A stretch of DNA of 64,000 bases from Chryseobacterium aurantiacum (lineage in GTDB: Bacteria > Bacteroidota > Bacteroidia > Flavobacteriales > Weeksellaceae), in the NCBI RefSeq assembly GCF_003020585.1, contig NZ_PXUE01000004.1:62001-126000 (forward strand). Direction: 5' to 3'. Under the pieces are notes generated by a model. That model was not told the DNA's origin. It saw only the letters and a list, made by a program, of their open reading frames with translations, and did not search any database. Each line of letters starts with the position of its first letter. The first letter of the stretch is position 1. Position numbers and translations under genes: made by a program. Shown here piece after piece: positions 16,746 to 24,609 of this stretch.

Positions 16746-17537
16746 TTGAAGACTATATATAATTCGATACGAGAAGAAGTTGCAAAGCATTCTAAAGTAA
16801 GGAATTCTGTTTTGGGGAATGTGAATGAATGGAAGAGAAGCCATTATATTATTCTTTCCGAAATTATTAAAGATGAACTATCTGATTCAGAAGAACTTAA
16901 AGGAGGTAAAAAATTCGAAATTGGAAATACAATTTCGCATGTTACCTTGCAACGATTTTTTGAAAATGACTATCAGGACAAGACCCACAGTGACCTGAGA
17001 TTTTTAAAAACACTGGACAAAATCTGTATTTTTTTAGGGTACAAGGATCTTAATGACTATGTCCTTTCTGTAAGGGGCATAAATCAACATCAACAAGAAG
17101 TAGATGATCATTCATTTATAATGCAGATGGTGTATGATTATTGCGGTACTGCTTTCGAGTTCTGTAAACAGTTTCCCAGTCATAATACTGAACTTTTCAA
17201 AGATTTAGTATTTGATGACTCTCCATTTCTGGAAAGAGTTTCTCAGTTCAGTAAAGAACTGTGTGACAAAGATTTTCATTTGGTAACCAAAAACAACCGT
17301 TCCAATTATGAAGTATTTGACCTCAACATCGTTACGGATGAACCGGACAAAAAAATTCTGGAATCTCAGGAGTTCTGGAATCTTTTATTTAAAGTTGGAG
17401 AAACAGGAGAAGAACACTTTGTAAATCAACTCAGTACACAGATTTATTTTATCAGAAAGATAGACAATATCTGGAAGATTTGGGATAATTACAATCCGGA
17501 TGCCGGAAGACTCAACAGAAAAATAGAAACCACCTAA
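16746..17537 (+). CDS. Hypothetical protein, regulator-like N-terminus and NTF2-like C-terminus
   Basis: A 263-residue protein of unknown function. The frame has no ATG near its beginning; it is open back to about 16701 and the best start is TTG at 16746, behind a possible -7 element TATTTTTG at 16712-16719. Residues 1-110 (WKRSHYIILSEIIKD, ISHVTLQRFFEND, LRFLKTLDKICIFLGYKD) resemble an N-terminal domain seen in flavobacterial proteins that recalls a DNA-binding helical domain. The C-terminal 130 residues end YFIRKIDNIWKIWDNYNPD, which recalls NTF2/SnoaL-like folds. It lies between a CoA-transferase gene and hppD and may be a local regulator. Moderate confidence that it is real, low on function. 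Confidence 0.65.
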   Translation: MKTIYNSIREEVAKHSKVRNSVLGNVNEWKRSHYIILSEIIKDELSDSEELKGGKKFEIGNTISHVTLQRFFENDYQDKTHSDLRFLKTLDKICIFLGYKDLNDYVLSVRGINQHQQEVDDHSFIMQMVYDYCGTAFEFCKQFPSHNTELFKDLVFDDSPFLERVSQFSKELCDKDFHLVTKNNRSNYEVFDLNIVTDEPDKKILESQEFWNLLFKVGETGEEHFVNQLSTQIYFIRKIDNIWKIWDNYNPDAGRLNRKIETT

Positions 17538-17543
17538 AAATAA

Positions 17544-17572
17544 GAAAGCCGCAGATTATCTCTGCGGCTTTC
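17544..17572. terminator. Hairpin after the hypothetical gene
   Basis: Strong 12-bp stem GAAAGCCGCAGA/TCTGCGGCTTTC around TTATC. The T-run after it is poor, so termination efficiency is uncertain. Confidence 0.6.
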
Positions 17573-17775
17573 ATGTTCGAAATATTTTTTTCTCACTTGT
17601 TTTTTGTAATACAAATGTAAGGGCTTGGTTTTAAACTAAAGAAACTTAAATATACTTAAGTAAACTCTTCTTGAACTTTATGTTAAATATATTCAATGAA
17701 TCAGGCGTAATACTTTCGCAATGTCCAAGTTTTTTGTATTTTGCATACCAATAAAATAAAAGTAAAAGAGAAAAT

Positions 17776-18906
17776 ATGTCAACACTTACATTTGCCGAGA
17801 AAATTGCTCAAGCAGAGAATTTCTTACCGATTAACGGTACAGATTACATTGAGTTTTATGTAGGAAATGCAAAACAGGCTGCTCATTATTATAAAACCGC
17901 TTTCGGTTTTCAGTCTGTAGCTTATGCTGGTCCTGAAACAGGAGTAAGAGACCGTGCATCTTATGTGCTTCAACAAGGAAAAATCAGGTTGGTACTAACA
18001 ACAGGACTTAAATCTGAATCTCCTATCAGTGAACACGTAAAAAAACATGGTGACGGAGTAAAAATTTTGGCACTTTGGGTAGATGACGCTTACGCAGCAT
18101 TTGAAGAAACAACTAAAAGAGGCGGAAAGCCCTATTTAGAGCCTGTAACTTTAACTGATGAGCAGGGTGAAGTAAGAATGTCCGGAATTTATACTTACGG
18201 AGAAACCGTTCACATGTTTATTGAAAGAAAAAATTATAACGGTGCATTCATGCCCGGGTATGAAAAATGGGAAAGCAACTACCAACCTGAAGAAGCAGGC
18301 TTACTGTATGTAGACCACTGTGTAGGAAACGTAGACTGGAACAGAATGATCCCTACTGTAGAATGGTACGAAAAAGTAATGGGATTTGTAAATATCCTTT
18401 CTTTTGATGACAAACAGATCAACACAGAATATTCTGCATTGATGTCTAAAGTAATGTCAAACGGAAACGGATTTGCAAAATTCCCTATCAACGAGCCTGC
18501 AGAAGGTAAAAAGAAATCTCAGGTAGAAGAATACCTTGATTTCTACGAAGGGGAAGGGGTACAACACATTGCGGTTGCCACTAAAGATATCATCCATACC
18601 GTAACTGAGTTGAAAAAACGTGGCGTAGAGTTCCTTTCTGCTCCACCAGAAGCATACTACGATATGGTTCCTCAAAGAGTAGGTCATATTGATGAAGATC
18701 TTAAAAAACTTCAGGACTTAGGTATACTTATTGATCATGATGAAGAAGGATATCTATTACAGATCTTTACCAAGCCTGTAGAAGACCGTCCTACTCTATT
18801 CTTCGAAATCATTGAAAGACATGGCGCGCAAAGTTTTGGTGCCGGAAACTTCAAGGCTTTATTCGAAGCTCTGGAAAGAGAACAAGAGAGAAGAGGTAAT
18901 CTTTAA
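17776..18906 (+). CDS. hppD: 4-Hydroxyphenylpyruvate dioxygenase
   Basis: A 376-residue non-haem iron dioxygenase that converts 4-hydroxyphenylpyruvate to homogentisate, the substrate of HmgA encoded 4.6 kb upstream. Two glyoxalase-type (VOC) domains are visible: one at about 20-150 and the catalytic one at about 175-350. The iron triad His181 (YVDHCVG), His264 (VQHIAVAT) and Glu344 (LFFEIIER) is intact, and the C-terminal gate helix (GAGNFKALFEALEREQ) is present. The length is typical for the family. A strong terminator follows, so it appears to be transcribed alone, probably from a promoter within 17700-17750. Confidence 0.97.
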   Translation: MSTLTFAEKIAQAENFLPINGTDYIEFYVGNAKQAAHYYKTAFGFQSVAYAGPETGVRDRASYVLQQGKIRLVLTTGLKSESPISEHVKKHGDGVKILALWVDDAYAAFEETTKRGGKPYLEPVTLTDEQGEVRMSGIYTYGETVHMFIERKNYNGAFMPGYEKWESNYQPEEAGLLYVDHCVGNVDWNRMIPTVEWYEKVMGFVNILSFDDKQINTEYSALMSKVMSNGNGFAKFPINEPAEGKKKSQVEEYLDFYEGEGVQHIAVATKDIIHTVTELKKRGVEFLSAPPEAYYDMVPQRVGHIDEDLKKLQDLGILIDHDEEGYLLQIFTKPVEDRPTLFFEIIERHGAQSFGAGNFKALFEALEREQERRGNL

Positions 18907-18924
18907 TTTTACATTAAGAATATT

Positions 18925-18961
18925 AGTTTTGTCAGAATTCAGAATTCTGGCAAAACTTTTT
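18925..18961 (+). terminator. Intrinsic terminator of hppD
   Basis: Arms AGTTTTGTCAGAATT and AATTCTGGCAAAACT (one internal mismatch) followed by a T-run. Confidence 0.85.
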
Positions 18962-18976
18962 TATAAAACACAACAT

Positions 18977-19438
18977 ATGAAAAAAATTTTAATCGGAATT
19001 TTATTCTTTGGAACATTAGGCTTAAAGGCACAATATGGATCACTGAACGCAATTCTAGACAAACTTGAAGCAAGAAGAGGCATCAATCAAAATCTTGAAA
19101 GTGTAAATATCGACAATAAAAAGTTTGTCTTCATAAAAGATGAAACAGACCATACAGAAAGAGATTTTATTGTTATCAAAGGAAACAACGCTACCTATGT
19201 GGAGGTTTTCGATGATAAAGCTACCGGCGAAAGCAGCTCCAATGTTTTTACTGGTGATATTGTCAGAAAAAAGAATATCGTTTCCTTAAGAGCAGATGTA
19301 CTTGAGGGTAAAAAAATCCCTATGCCTGTTACTAAAACCTTATTGCTGACCAAGCAGGACAATATTCTCTATCTCATCGATGTCAATACCAGAGACCGAT
19401 GGATTGATGAAGAATCTTACTCGAAAAAGGCAAAATAA
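18977..19438 (+). CDS. Hypothetical secreted protein
   Basis: A 153-residue protein with a signal peptide (MKKILIGILFFGTLGLKAQ). I chose the ATG at 18977; the longer frame from 18812 would overlap the end of hppD and run through its terminator. The mature part is hydrophilic and begins with a short helical stretch (LNAILDKLEARRG), followed by beta-rich sequence. No known domain recognised. It lies between hppD and fahA on the same strand, 55 nt before fahA, and could be cotranscribed with it, but nothing ties it to tyrosine degradation. Confidence 0.75.
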   Translation: MKKILIGILFFGTLGLKAQYGSLNAILDKLEARRGINQNLESVNIDNKKFVFIKDETDHTERDFIVIKGNNATYVEVFDDKATGESSSNVFTGDIVRKKNIVSLRADVLEGKKIPMPVTKTLLLTKQDNILYLIDVNTRDRWIDEESYSKKAK

Positions 19439-19493
19439 ACATCTTGGAGACATTTCTCCGGGATGCTATCTAAACTAATTTAAATCTAAACTT

Positions 19494-20741
19494 ATGAAAT
19501 CATTTGTAGACTATTCCTCAAATTCAGATTTTTCTATACATAATATTCCTTTCGGAGTTGCAGTTTTCAACAAAGAATATATAGGATGCTGCACAAGAAT
19601 CGGAGATCAGGTTATTGATCTTGCCACCCTTTACGATCTGGGTTATTTTGATGATATTGATGGATTGGACGACAATGTTTTTGAAGCCTACACCATCAAT
19701 GAATTCATTGAGTTGGGTAAACCTGTTACCAATGCTGTTCGTACAAAAATCCAGACATTACTTCAGGAGGGTTCAGCATTATCAAAAGATCAAAAAACCA
19801 TTGAAGACGCATTTTATGACTTGGACAAGGTAAAAATGATGATGCCTGTTCATATCCCCAATTATACAGACTTCTACAGCAGCATTGAACATGCTACCAA
19901 TGTAGGAAAAATGTTCCGTGATCCTGAAAATGCATTATTGCCAAACTGGAAGCACCTACCGGTAGGTTACCATGGTAGAGCATCATCCATTGTTGTTTCA
20001 GGAACGGATATTAACCGTCCGAAAGGTCAGATGAAACCTGCTGATGCAGACAAACCTGTTTTCGGACCATGCAAGCAATTGGATTTTGAACTGGAAATGG
20101 CTTTTATTCTTAACAAAAATACAGAGATGGGAGAAAGTATCTCTACAAAGGATGCTGAAGAGGCCATCTTCGGAATGGTTGTTTTCAATGACTGGTCTGC
20201 AAGAGATATCCAATCTTGGGAATATGTTCCACTAGGACCATTCCTTGCGAAAAACTTTGGTTCATCCATTTCTCCTTGGGTAGTTACCCTTGAGGCATTG
20301 GAACCATTCAAAACAACATCTCCTAAACAGGATCCTGAAGTTTTGGATTATTTAAAATTTGAAGGTGATAAAAACTATGATATCAACCTTGAAGTGTATA
20401 TCCAGCCTGAAAATGGAGACCAAAACCTAATCAGCGAAAGTAACTACAAGCACATGTACTGGAATATGACGCAGCAGCTGGCTCACCATACCGTAAACGG
20501 ATGCAACGTGGAAGTTGGTGATATGTATGCAAGTGGTACCATTTCAGGAAGTGATCCAAAATCTTTCGGATCTATGCTTGAGCTTACCTGGAGAGGACAA
20601 AACCCTATATCACTAAGCAACGGCGAAGAAAGAAAATTCATTGAAGATAATGATACCGTTACCATGAAAGCATGGGCAGAAAAAGATGGTGTAAGAGTAG
20701 GCTTCGGTGAAGTTTCCGGCAAAATTATTCCAACACTTTAA
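19494..20741 (+). CDS. fahA: Fumarylacetoacetase
   Basis: A 415-residue hydrolase that splits fumarylacetoacetate into fumarate and acetoacetate, the last step of the homogentisate pathway. Family motifs are clear: DFYSSIEHATNVGKMFRDP, LPVGYHGRASSIVVSG, FELEMAFIL (acidic metal ligands), FNDWSARDIQSWEYVPLGPF and SGTISG. The length matches bacterial and eukaryotic two-domain FAH proteins. It works with HppD and HmgA. A repeat-bounded GxxExxY element begins only 8 nt after its stop, so its natural 3' end may have been changed by that insertion. Confidence 0.96.
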   Translation: MKSFVDYSSNSDFSIHNIPFGVAVFNKEYIGCCTRIGDQVIDLATLYDLGYFDDIDGLDDNVFEAYTINEFIELGKPVTNAVRTKIQTLLQEGSALSKDQKTIEDAFYDLDKVKMMMPVHIPNYTDFYSSIEHATNVGKMFRDPENALLPNWKHLPVGYHGRASSIVVSGTDINRPKGQMKPADADKPVFGPCKQLDFELEMAFILNKNTEMGESISTKDAEEAIFGMVVFNDWSARDIQSWEYVPLGPFLAKNFGSSISPWVVTLEALEPFKTTSPKQDPEVLDYLKFEGDKNYDINLEVYIQPENGDQNLISESNYKHMYWNMTQQLAHHTVNGCNVEVGDMYASGTISGSDPKSFGSMLELTWRGQNPISLSNGEERKFIEDNDTVTMKAWAEKDGVRVGFGEVSGKIIPTL

Positions 20742-20748
20742 TAACTAT

Positions 20749-21330
20749 AAAACACTTTAGTTTTTTAAGCTACATAATAATGGTAAAATTCAGTTCACTT
20801 TAGTTTTTGAAAATCTACGATTTTCATTTTCTTTCATTATGATGACTCAAAAATTCATTAATGAGCTTTCCTACAAAATAGTTGGAGCTTGCATAGAAGT
20901 TCATAAACTGGCTGGTCCAGGTTTATATGAGGAAGTCTATCATCAATGTTTAGAAAAAGAATTTAATTTGTTAGGTTTAAAATACAGAAGTGAACTTGAA
21001 ATACCATTTTTCTATAAAGGAAATAAAATAGATTGCAAGGTAAAATGTGACTTTTTAATTGAAGAATTAATTGTTTTAGAACTGAAATCAGTTGCTGAGA
21101 TACATCAAATTCATAAGGCACAAACCATCAACTATATGAATCTTTTAAAAGTTCCTCGTTCAATATTAGTCAATTTCAATGTCACAAACCTTTATCATGA
21201 AGGTTGTGAATCTTTTGCATCTAAGATATTTAAAGAACTCCCTAAAGAATGAAAATCAAAGATTTTCAAACTCTTAAGTGTTCTTTTTTGGAAGCAAACA
21301 GAAATAACTAAAAATAACTTAAGTGTTAAG
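20749..21330 (+). mobile_element. Putative GxxExxY element (repeat D, gene-bearing form)
   Basis: A symmetric unit of about 580 bp between fahA and the flavin reductase gene. Order: outer box AAAACACTTTAG (20749-20760), inner box TTCACTTTAG (20794-20803), palindrome TGAAAATCtacGATTTTCA (20808-20826), GxxExxY gene, palindrome TGAAAATCaaaGATTTTCA (21250-21268), inner box CTTAAGTGTT (21273-21282), outer box CTTAAGTGTTAAG (21318-21330). Repeats A, B and C have the same boxes around a single palindrome and no gene. The outermost CACAAAAG-type arms of A and C are absent here. Mobility is an inference; no transposase is encoded. Confidence 0.6.
20839..21252 (+). CDS. GxxExxY protein (PD-(D/E)XK nuclease-like)
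   Basis: A 137-residue protein of the GxxExxY family (TIGR04256; PDDEXK_3, PF13366). The naming motif is GLYEEVY (Gly28, Glu31, Tyr34). A PD-(D/E)XK-like core is visible as Asp71 (KCDFLIEE), Glu81-x-Lys83 (LELKS) and Gln95 (QTINYM), so a metal-dependent nuclease is plausible, though no activity is established that I know of. The start ATG comes 12 nt after one palindrome, and the TGA stop forms the first bases of a second. Family members often occur in several copies per genome. It breaks the run of tyrosine-degradation genes and is probably an insertion. Confidence 0.9.
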   Translation: MMTQKFINELSYKIVGACIEVHKLAGPGLYEEVYHQCLEKEFNLLGLKYRSELEIPFFYKGNKIDCKVKCDFLIEELIVLELKSVAEIHQIHKAQTINYMNLLKVPRSILVNFNVTNLYHEGCESFASKIFKELPKE

Positions 21331-21339
21331 CTCAAAAAT

Positions 21340-22164
21340 ATGAAAACAGTAATTCCATCCGAGATAACCTCCGTTCAGCTACAGACAATCATGCAGACAG
21401 CCGTTTCACCACGCCCTATTGCATTAGCTTCTACAGTAGATAAAGACGGAAATAATAATTTATCTCCATTCAGTTTTTTCAATATGTTCAGTACAGTTCC
21501 TCCAATTTTGATCTTTTCACCATCGAGGAGAGTACGTGACAATACAACGAAACATACTTTAGAAAATGTTTTGGAAGTTCAGGAGGTTGTGATTGGAACG
21601 GTAAATTTTCCAATTGTACAACAGATTTCTCTGGCATCTACAGAGTATGAAACGGGAGTAAATGAATTTATAAAATCTGGTCTTACGATGAAAGATGCAG
21701 ATCTTGTGAAGCCAAAACTTATTGAAGAATGTCCTGTTAACTTTGAATGTAAGGTTTTAGAGGTAAAATCTTTGGGAGAGCAGGGAGGAGCAGGAAATCT
21801 GGTGATTTGTGAGGTTCAGAAGATCCACATCAGGGAAGAGTATCTGAATGAAGCAGGAAATTTGGATCAGAAAAAACTGGATATGGTAGCCCGACTAGGG
21901 GGCAATTGGTATTCCAGAAGCAATGAAAACAGCCTTTTTGAAGTTCCAAAACCTTTGGTAACAAAAGGAATTGGGTTTGATCTTCTTCCGGATGCTATTA
22001 AATACAGTAAGGTATTCACAGGGAATGATCTTGGAATGCTTGCCAATACGGAAGTTTTACCTAAAGGAGATTTCCATGCTGATGAAAACATTCATACTGA
22101 TGCACAGAAATTACTTATGGAAAGCAAAGTTGAAGAAGCATGGACTTTACTCTCTATAAAATAA
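21340..22164 (+). CDS. Flavin reductase family protein (FMN-binding)
   Basis: A 274-residue protein of the DIM6/NTAB flavin reductase-like family (PF01613). The N-terminal split-barrel FMN-binding pattern is present: QTAVSPRPIALASTVDKDG, LSPFSFFNMFSTVPPILIFSP and a later WYSR motif. Such proteins bind FMN and reduce or act as oxygenases on aromatic compounds. It lies downstream of fahA on the same strand and belongs by position to the tyrosine-degradation region, now separated from it by the GxxExxY element. Exact reaction unknown. Confidence 0.87.
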   Translation: MKTVIPSEITSVQLQTIMQTAVSPRPIALASTVDKDGNNNLSPFSFFNMFSTVPPILIFSPSRRVRDNTTKHTLENVLEVQEVVIGTVNFPIVQQISLASTEYETGVNEFIKSGLTMKDADLVKPKLIEECPVNFECKVLEVKSLGEQGGAGNLVICEVQKIHIREEYLNEAGNLDQKKLDMVARLGGNWYSRSNENSLFEVPKPLVTKGIGFDLLPDAIKYSKVFTGNDLGMLANTEVLPKGDFHADENIHTDAQKLLMESKVEEAWTLLSIK

Positions 22165-22167
22165 TAT

Positions 22168-22201
22168 AAAAAAGAAGCCTGAAATGTCAGGCTTCTTTTT
22201 T
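22168..22201. terminator. Bidirectional intrinsic terminator
   Basis: Arms AAAAAAGAAGCCTG and CAGGCTTCTTTTTT with a 6-nt loop, between two convergent genes. Confidence 0.92.
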
Positions 22202-22224
22202 CTTTCTATATGTATTAAAAGATC

Positions 22225-22734
22225 TTATTTCTTTTCTAACTTCTCAGTACCTGCAATTTTTCCTTTTTCATTGAAATCTGAAATATTACCGTTCTTATCA
22301 ATGGAAACATTCAAATTATCATTTTTAGAATCGTAATAAATGCTTGTCGCATATCCCGGACAGTCATGTTGCTTACAACCTGTCAGCTTATAGATTCCAT
22401 TTTCTGAAGAAATAGGACCTTCTACATTGAAATTTTTTACCATTTCATCATATTGAGCTCCAACAAGTTTTTTCAGCCTTTCTGTAATGCCTTTATCTTG
22501 AAAGAATTTAATATCATGAGGATACTTGTCTACATTTTGGGTAATGATATTCGCAGTACCTGAAGAAGCAGATGGCGTTGTTGCAACGGAATCCGTTTTA
22601 ATTGATGTTACAGAATCCTTCGGTAGTACTGTAGCCAAAGTATCGTTGCTTACAGAAGATTCTGTTTTTGTTTCTTTTTTACATGAAACAACACATAATG
22701 AAAGCGCAAATGCGCCTGCAATAATTTTTTTCAT
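22225..22734 (-). CDS. Hypothetical lipoprotein
   Basis: A 169-residue protein with a lipoprotein signal (lipobox VVSC, Cys18) followed by KKE and a Thr/Ser-rich linker of about 50 residues. The C-terminal half (KFFQDKGITERLKKLVGAQYDEMVKNF, a CKQHDCPGY stretch with two Cys, then a short repeat-like DKNGNISDFNEKGK) is a small domain that I cannot name; inhibitor-type periplasmic lipoproteins look similar. Envelope location is inferred. It lies 49 nt after the hydrolase gene on the minus strand and may share its transcript. Confidence 0.75.
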   Translation of the reverse strand: MKKIIAGAFALSLCVVSCKKETKTESSVSNDTLATVLPKDSVTSIKTDSVATTPSASSGTANIITQNVDKYPHDIKFFQDKGITERLKKLVGAQYDEMVKNFNVEGPISSENGIYKLTGCKQHDCPGYATSIYYDSKNDNLNVSIDKNGNISDFNEKGKIAGTEKLEKK

Positions 22735-22783
22735 AATTATACTGTTATGGTGGTTAATTTATAATAACGTAGTTTTAAACGTT

Positions 22784-23626
22784 TTATTTCAATTTTTCTT
22801 TTATAAAATCAATACATTTTTCGGTTACGCTATGTAAATCTTTTGGTAAATCGGAGCCTGTCCATGGCTCTTTTGCTCCGAAAGTATGGTTAGCATTTTC
22901 AATCAAAAAAAGTTCGGAATTCGGATGAAGAAGATGAAGATGTTCTGCCTGTTTTACCTCTACAGCTTCATCCTCTGTTCCATGAATAATCAGCATATGG
23001 GCTTTTGCCATTTCTGTAGCCCGCTCTACATCAAAGCGATGAATATTCTCTTCATAATTCTCATAGAACTGATAATAATGAGGCATTTCCTGCTGGGTAC
23101 GTCCGTTGAGTGCATAATACACTCCATTATTCTTCCATTTTTCAAAAGCTTCTCCTTTAGGAAAACGGTCTAATGTATCTACACTTGCCAATGTAATCAA
23201 GCCATTGATTCTTTCATCTTCAAAAGTTTTAATGATGGAAATCCCCCCTCCTCTGCTGTGTCCTATCAAAACAATTTTTTCATTGTCCACATGCGGATAT
23301 TTAGTAAAATGATCAATAACAGCTCCAAGATCAGAAAGTTCTTTAGAATAATTATTATTACCAAAAGCTTCAAGATCTCCAAAATTATGAGGATCATTGA
23401 TGGTAGTTCCATTATGCGAAAAATTAAACTTCACAAAGAAGAATCCTGCTTCAGCAAAATTTTCAGCCATTAGGTTCCAGGCACCCCAATCTTTGTAGCC
23501 TTTATATCCGTGAACAAATATCACTAAGGGAAGTTGTTGTTCAGTATCTTTATAAAAAGCATCAGCAAGAAAGTTTGTTGTTTCTTTATTTTCTATAGGT
23601 ATATTCCTTTCATTAATCAAATTCAT
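22784..23626 (-). CDS. Alpha/beta hydrolase
   Basis: A 280-residue serine hydrolase without a signal peptide. The triad can be placed as Ser in GHSRGGG (about residue 124), Asp in HGTEDEAV (about 218) and His in ENANHTFGAK (about 250); the oxyanion region is VIFVHGYKGYKDWG. The arrangement resembles dienelactone hydrolase/acyl esterase-type enzymes, but the substrate is unknown. First of two minus-strand genes, with a lipoprotein gene following. Confidence 0.87.
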   Translation of the reverse strand: MNLINERNIPIENKETTNFLADAFYKDTEQQLPLVIFVHGYKGYKDWGAWNLMAENFAEAGFFFVKFNFSHNGTTINDPHNFGDLEAFGNNNYSKELSDLGAVIDHFTKYPHVDNEKIVLIGHSRGGGISIIKTFEDERINGLITLASVDTLDRFPKGEAFEKWKNNGVYYALNGRTQQEMPHYYQFYENYEENIHRFDVERATEMAKAHMLIIHGTEDEAVEVKQAEHLHLLHPNSELFLIENANHTFGAKEPWTGSDLPKDLHSVTEKCIDFIKEKLK

Positions 23627-23797
23627 AGGTCAATCAATATCTTTTATCTTTAAGATGTTTGTTAAGGGAAATTTATGAAAAAAACTCTATTTTTCCTTAA
23701 TACATCTTCTTTTATTTTAATCCTAATAGACTCCGAAGTATATTTCTTGTAGGCAATTCCTATTATTTCCTTTGTAAAAAGGGAGAAAAGAAATTCA

Positions 23798-23831
23798 TTG
23801 AAAAATTTATTAAAAAATAACCTTATTTTTG
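23798..23831 (+). promoter_or_regulatory. Promoter abutting the HipA-like kinase gene
   Basis: TTG at 23798-23800 and -7 element TATTTTTG at 23824-23831. Only 4 nt separate the -7 element from the ATG at 23836, so the transcript is probably leaderless. Confidence 0.55.
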
Positions 23832-23835
23832 TTTC

Positions 23836-24609
23836 ATGCAGAATTTAAGAACAGTAACCGTAACGCGTTACATTCTGCCACTAAGGGAGGGAGGTTCACT
23901 TCCTGCTCTGGCAGAAGCTGATGATGATTTTAAATATGTCTTAAAATTCCGTGGTGCCGGCCATGGGGTAAAAATGTTGATCTCCGAACTTCTAGGGGGA
24001 AAGATTACGGAAGCACTTGGATTAAAGATCCCTGAGCTCGTTTTTGTAAATCTGGAAGCTGATTTCGGGAGAACAGAAGCTGATGAGGAAATTCAGGATC
24101 TATTAAAGTTTTCCGAAGGGTTGAATCTGGGATTGCATTATCTTTCGGGCTCTATCACCTATGATCCCAGCATAAGTATTGATCCTCTTCTGGCTTCAAA
24201 GATTGTATGGCTGGATGCATTTATTACCAATATTGACCGTACATTTAGGAATACCAACATGCTGATGTGGCATAAGGAACTTTGGATTATCGATAATGGA
24301 GCCTCGTTCTATTTTCACCATTCGTGGCAGAATTTTGATGCAGCAGCAAAGACTCCATTCAAATATGTGAAAGATCACGTCCTTCTTCCTAAGGCTAAAA
24401 TGCTGGATGAAGCGGATAAATTTGCCCATGAGGTATTGAATGATACCCTTTTAAGAGAAATTGTTAATTCAATTCCTGAGGACTGGCTGCAATGGAATGA
24501 TGCTGATGAAACTCCTGATGAAATTCGTGAGATTTATTTTCAGTTTCTGAAAACCCGATTAGAAAATTCTTCAATCTTTTTAAACGAAGCGAAAAATGCA
24601 AGAGGATAA
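23836..24609 (+). CDS. HipA family kinase
   Basis: A 257-residue protein of the short HipA-like kinase group (HipA_2 type). It lacks the N-terminal subdomain of classic HipA. The kinase core shows a candidate ATP-site lysine (YVLKFRGAG, Lys37), the catalytic-loop-like FITNIDRTFRNTNML (Asp134 with following Asn) and a DFG-like IIDNGASF (Asp153). HipA proteins phosphorylate serine on targets such as aminoacyl-tRNA synthetases. The gene overlaps a DUF3037 gene by 14 nt, a pairing I know from other bacteria. No HipB-type DNA-binding antitoxin is encoded nearby, so toxin-antitoxin behaviour is a guess. Confidence 0.85.
   Translation: MQNLRTVTVTRYILPLREGGSLPALAEADDDFKYVLKFRGAGHGVKMLISELLGGKITEALGLKIPELVFVNLEADFGRTEADEEIQDLLKFSEGLNLGLHYLSGSITYDPSISIDPLLASKIVWLDAFITNIDRTFRNTNMLMWHKELWIIDNGASFYFHHSWQNFDAAAKTPFKYVKDHVLLPKAKMLDEADKFAHEVLNDTLLREIVNSIPEDWLQWNDADETPDEIREIYFQFLKTRLENSSIFLNEAKNARG

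Noticed and set aside
18812-18976. N-terminal extension of the secreted protein after hppD
   Set aside because: It overlaps the hppD end and its terminator; the signal peptide starts at the ATG at 18977.
20749-21330. Insertion sequence with transposase
   Set aside because: The only ORF is a GxxExxY protein with nuclease-like motifs, not a transposase; so I call it a putative element only.
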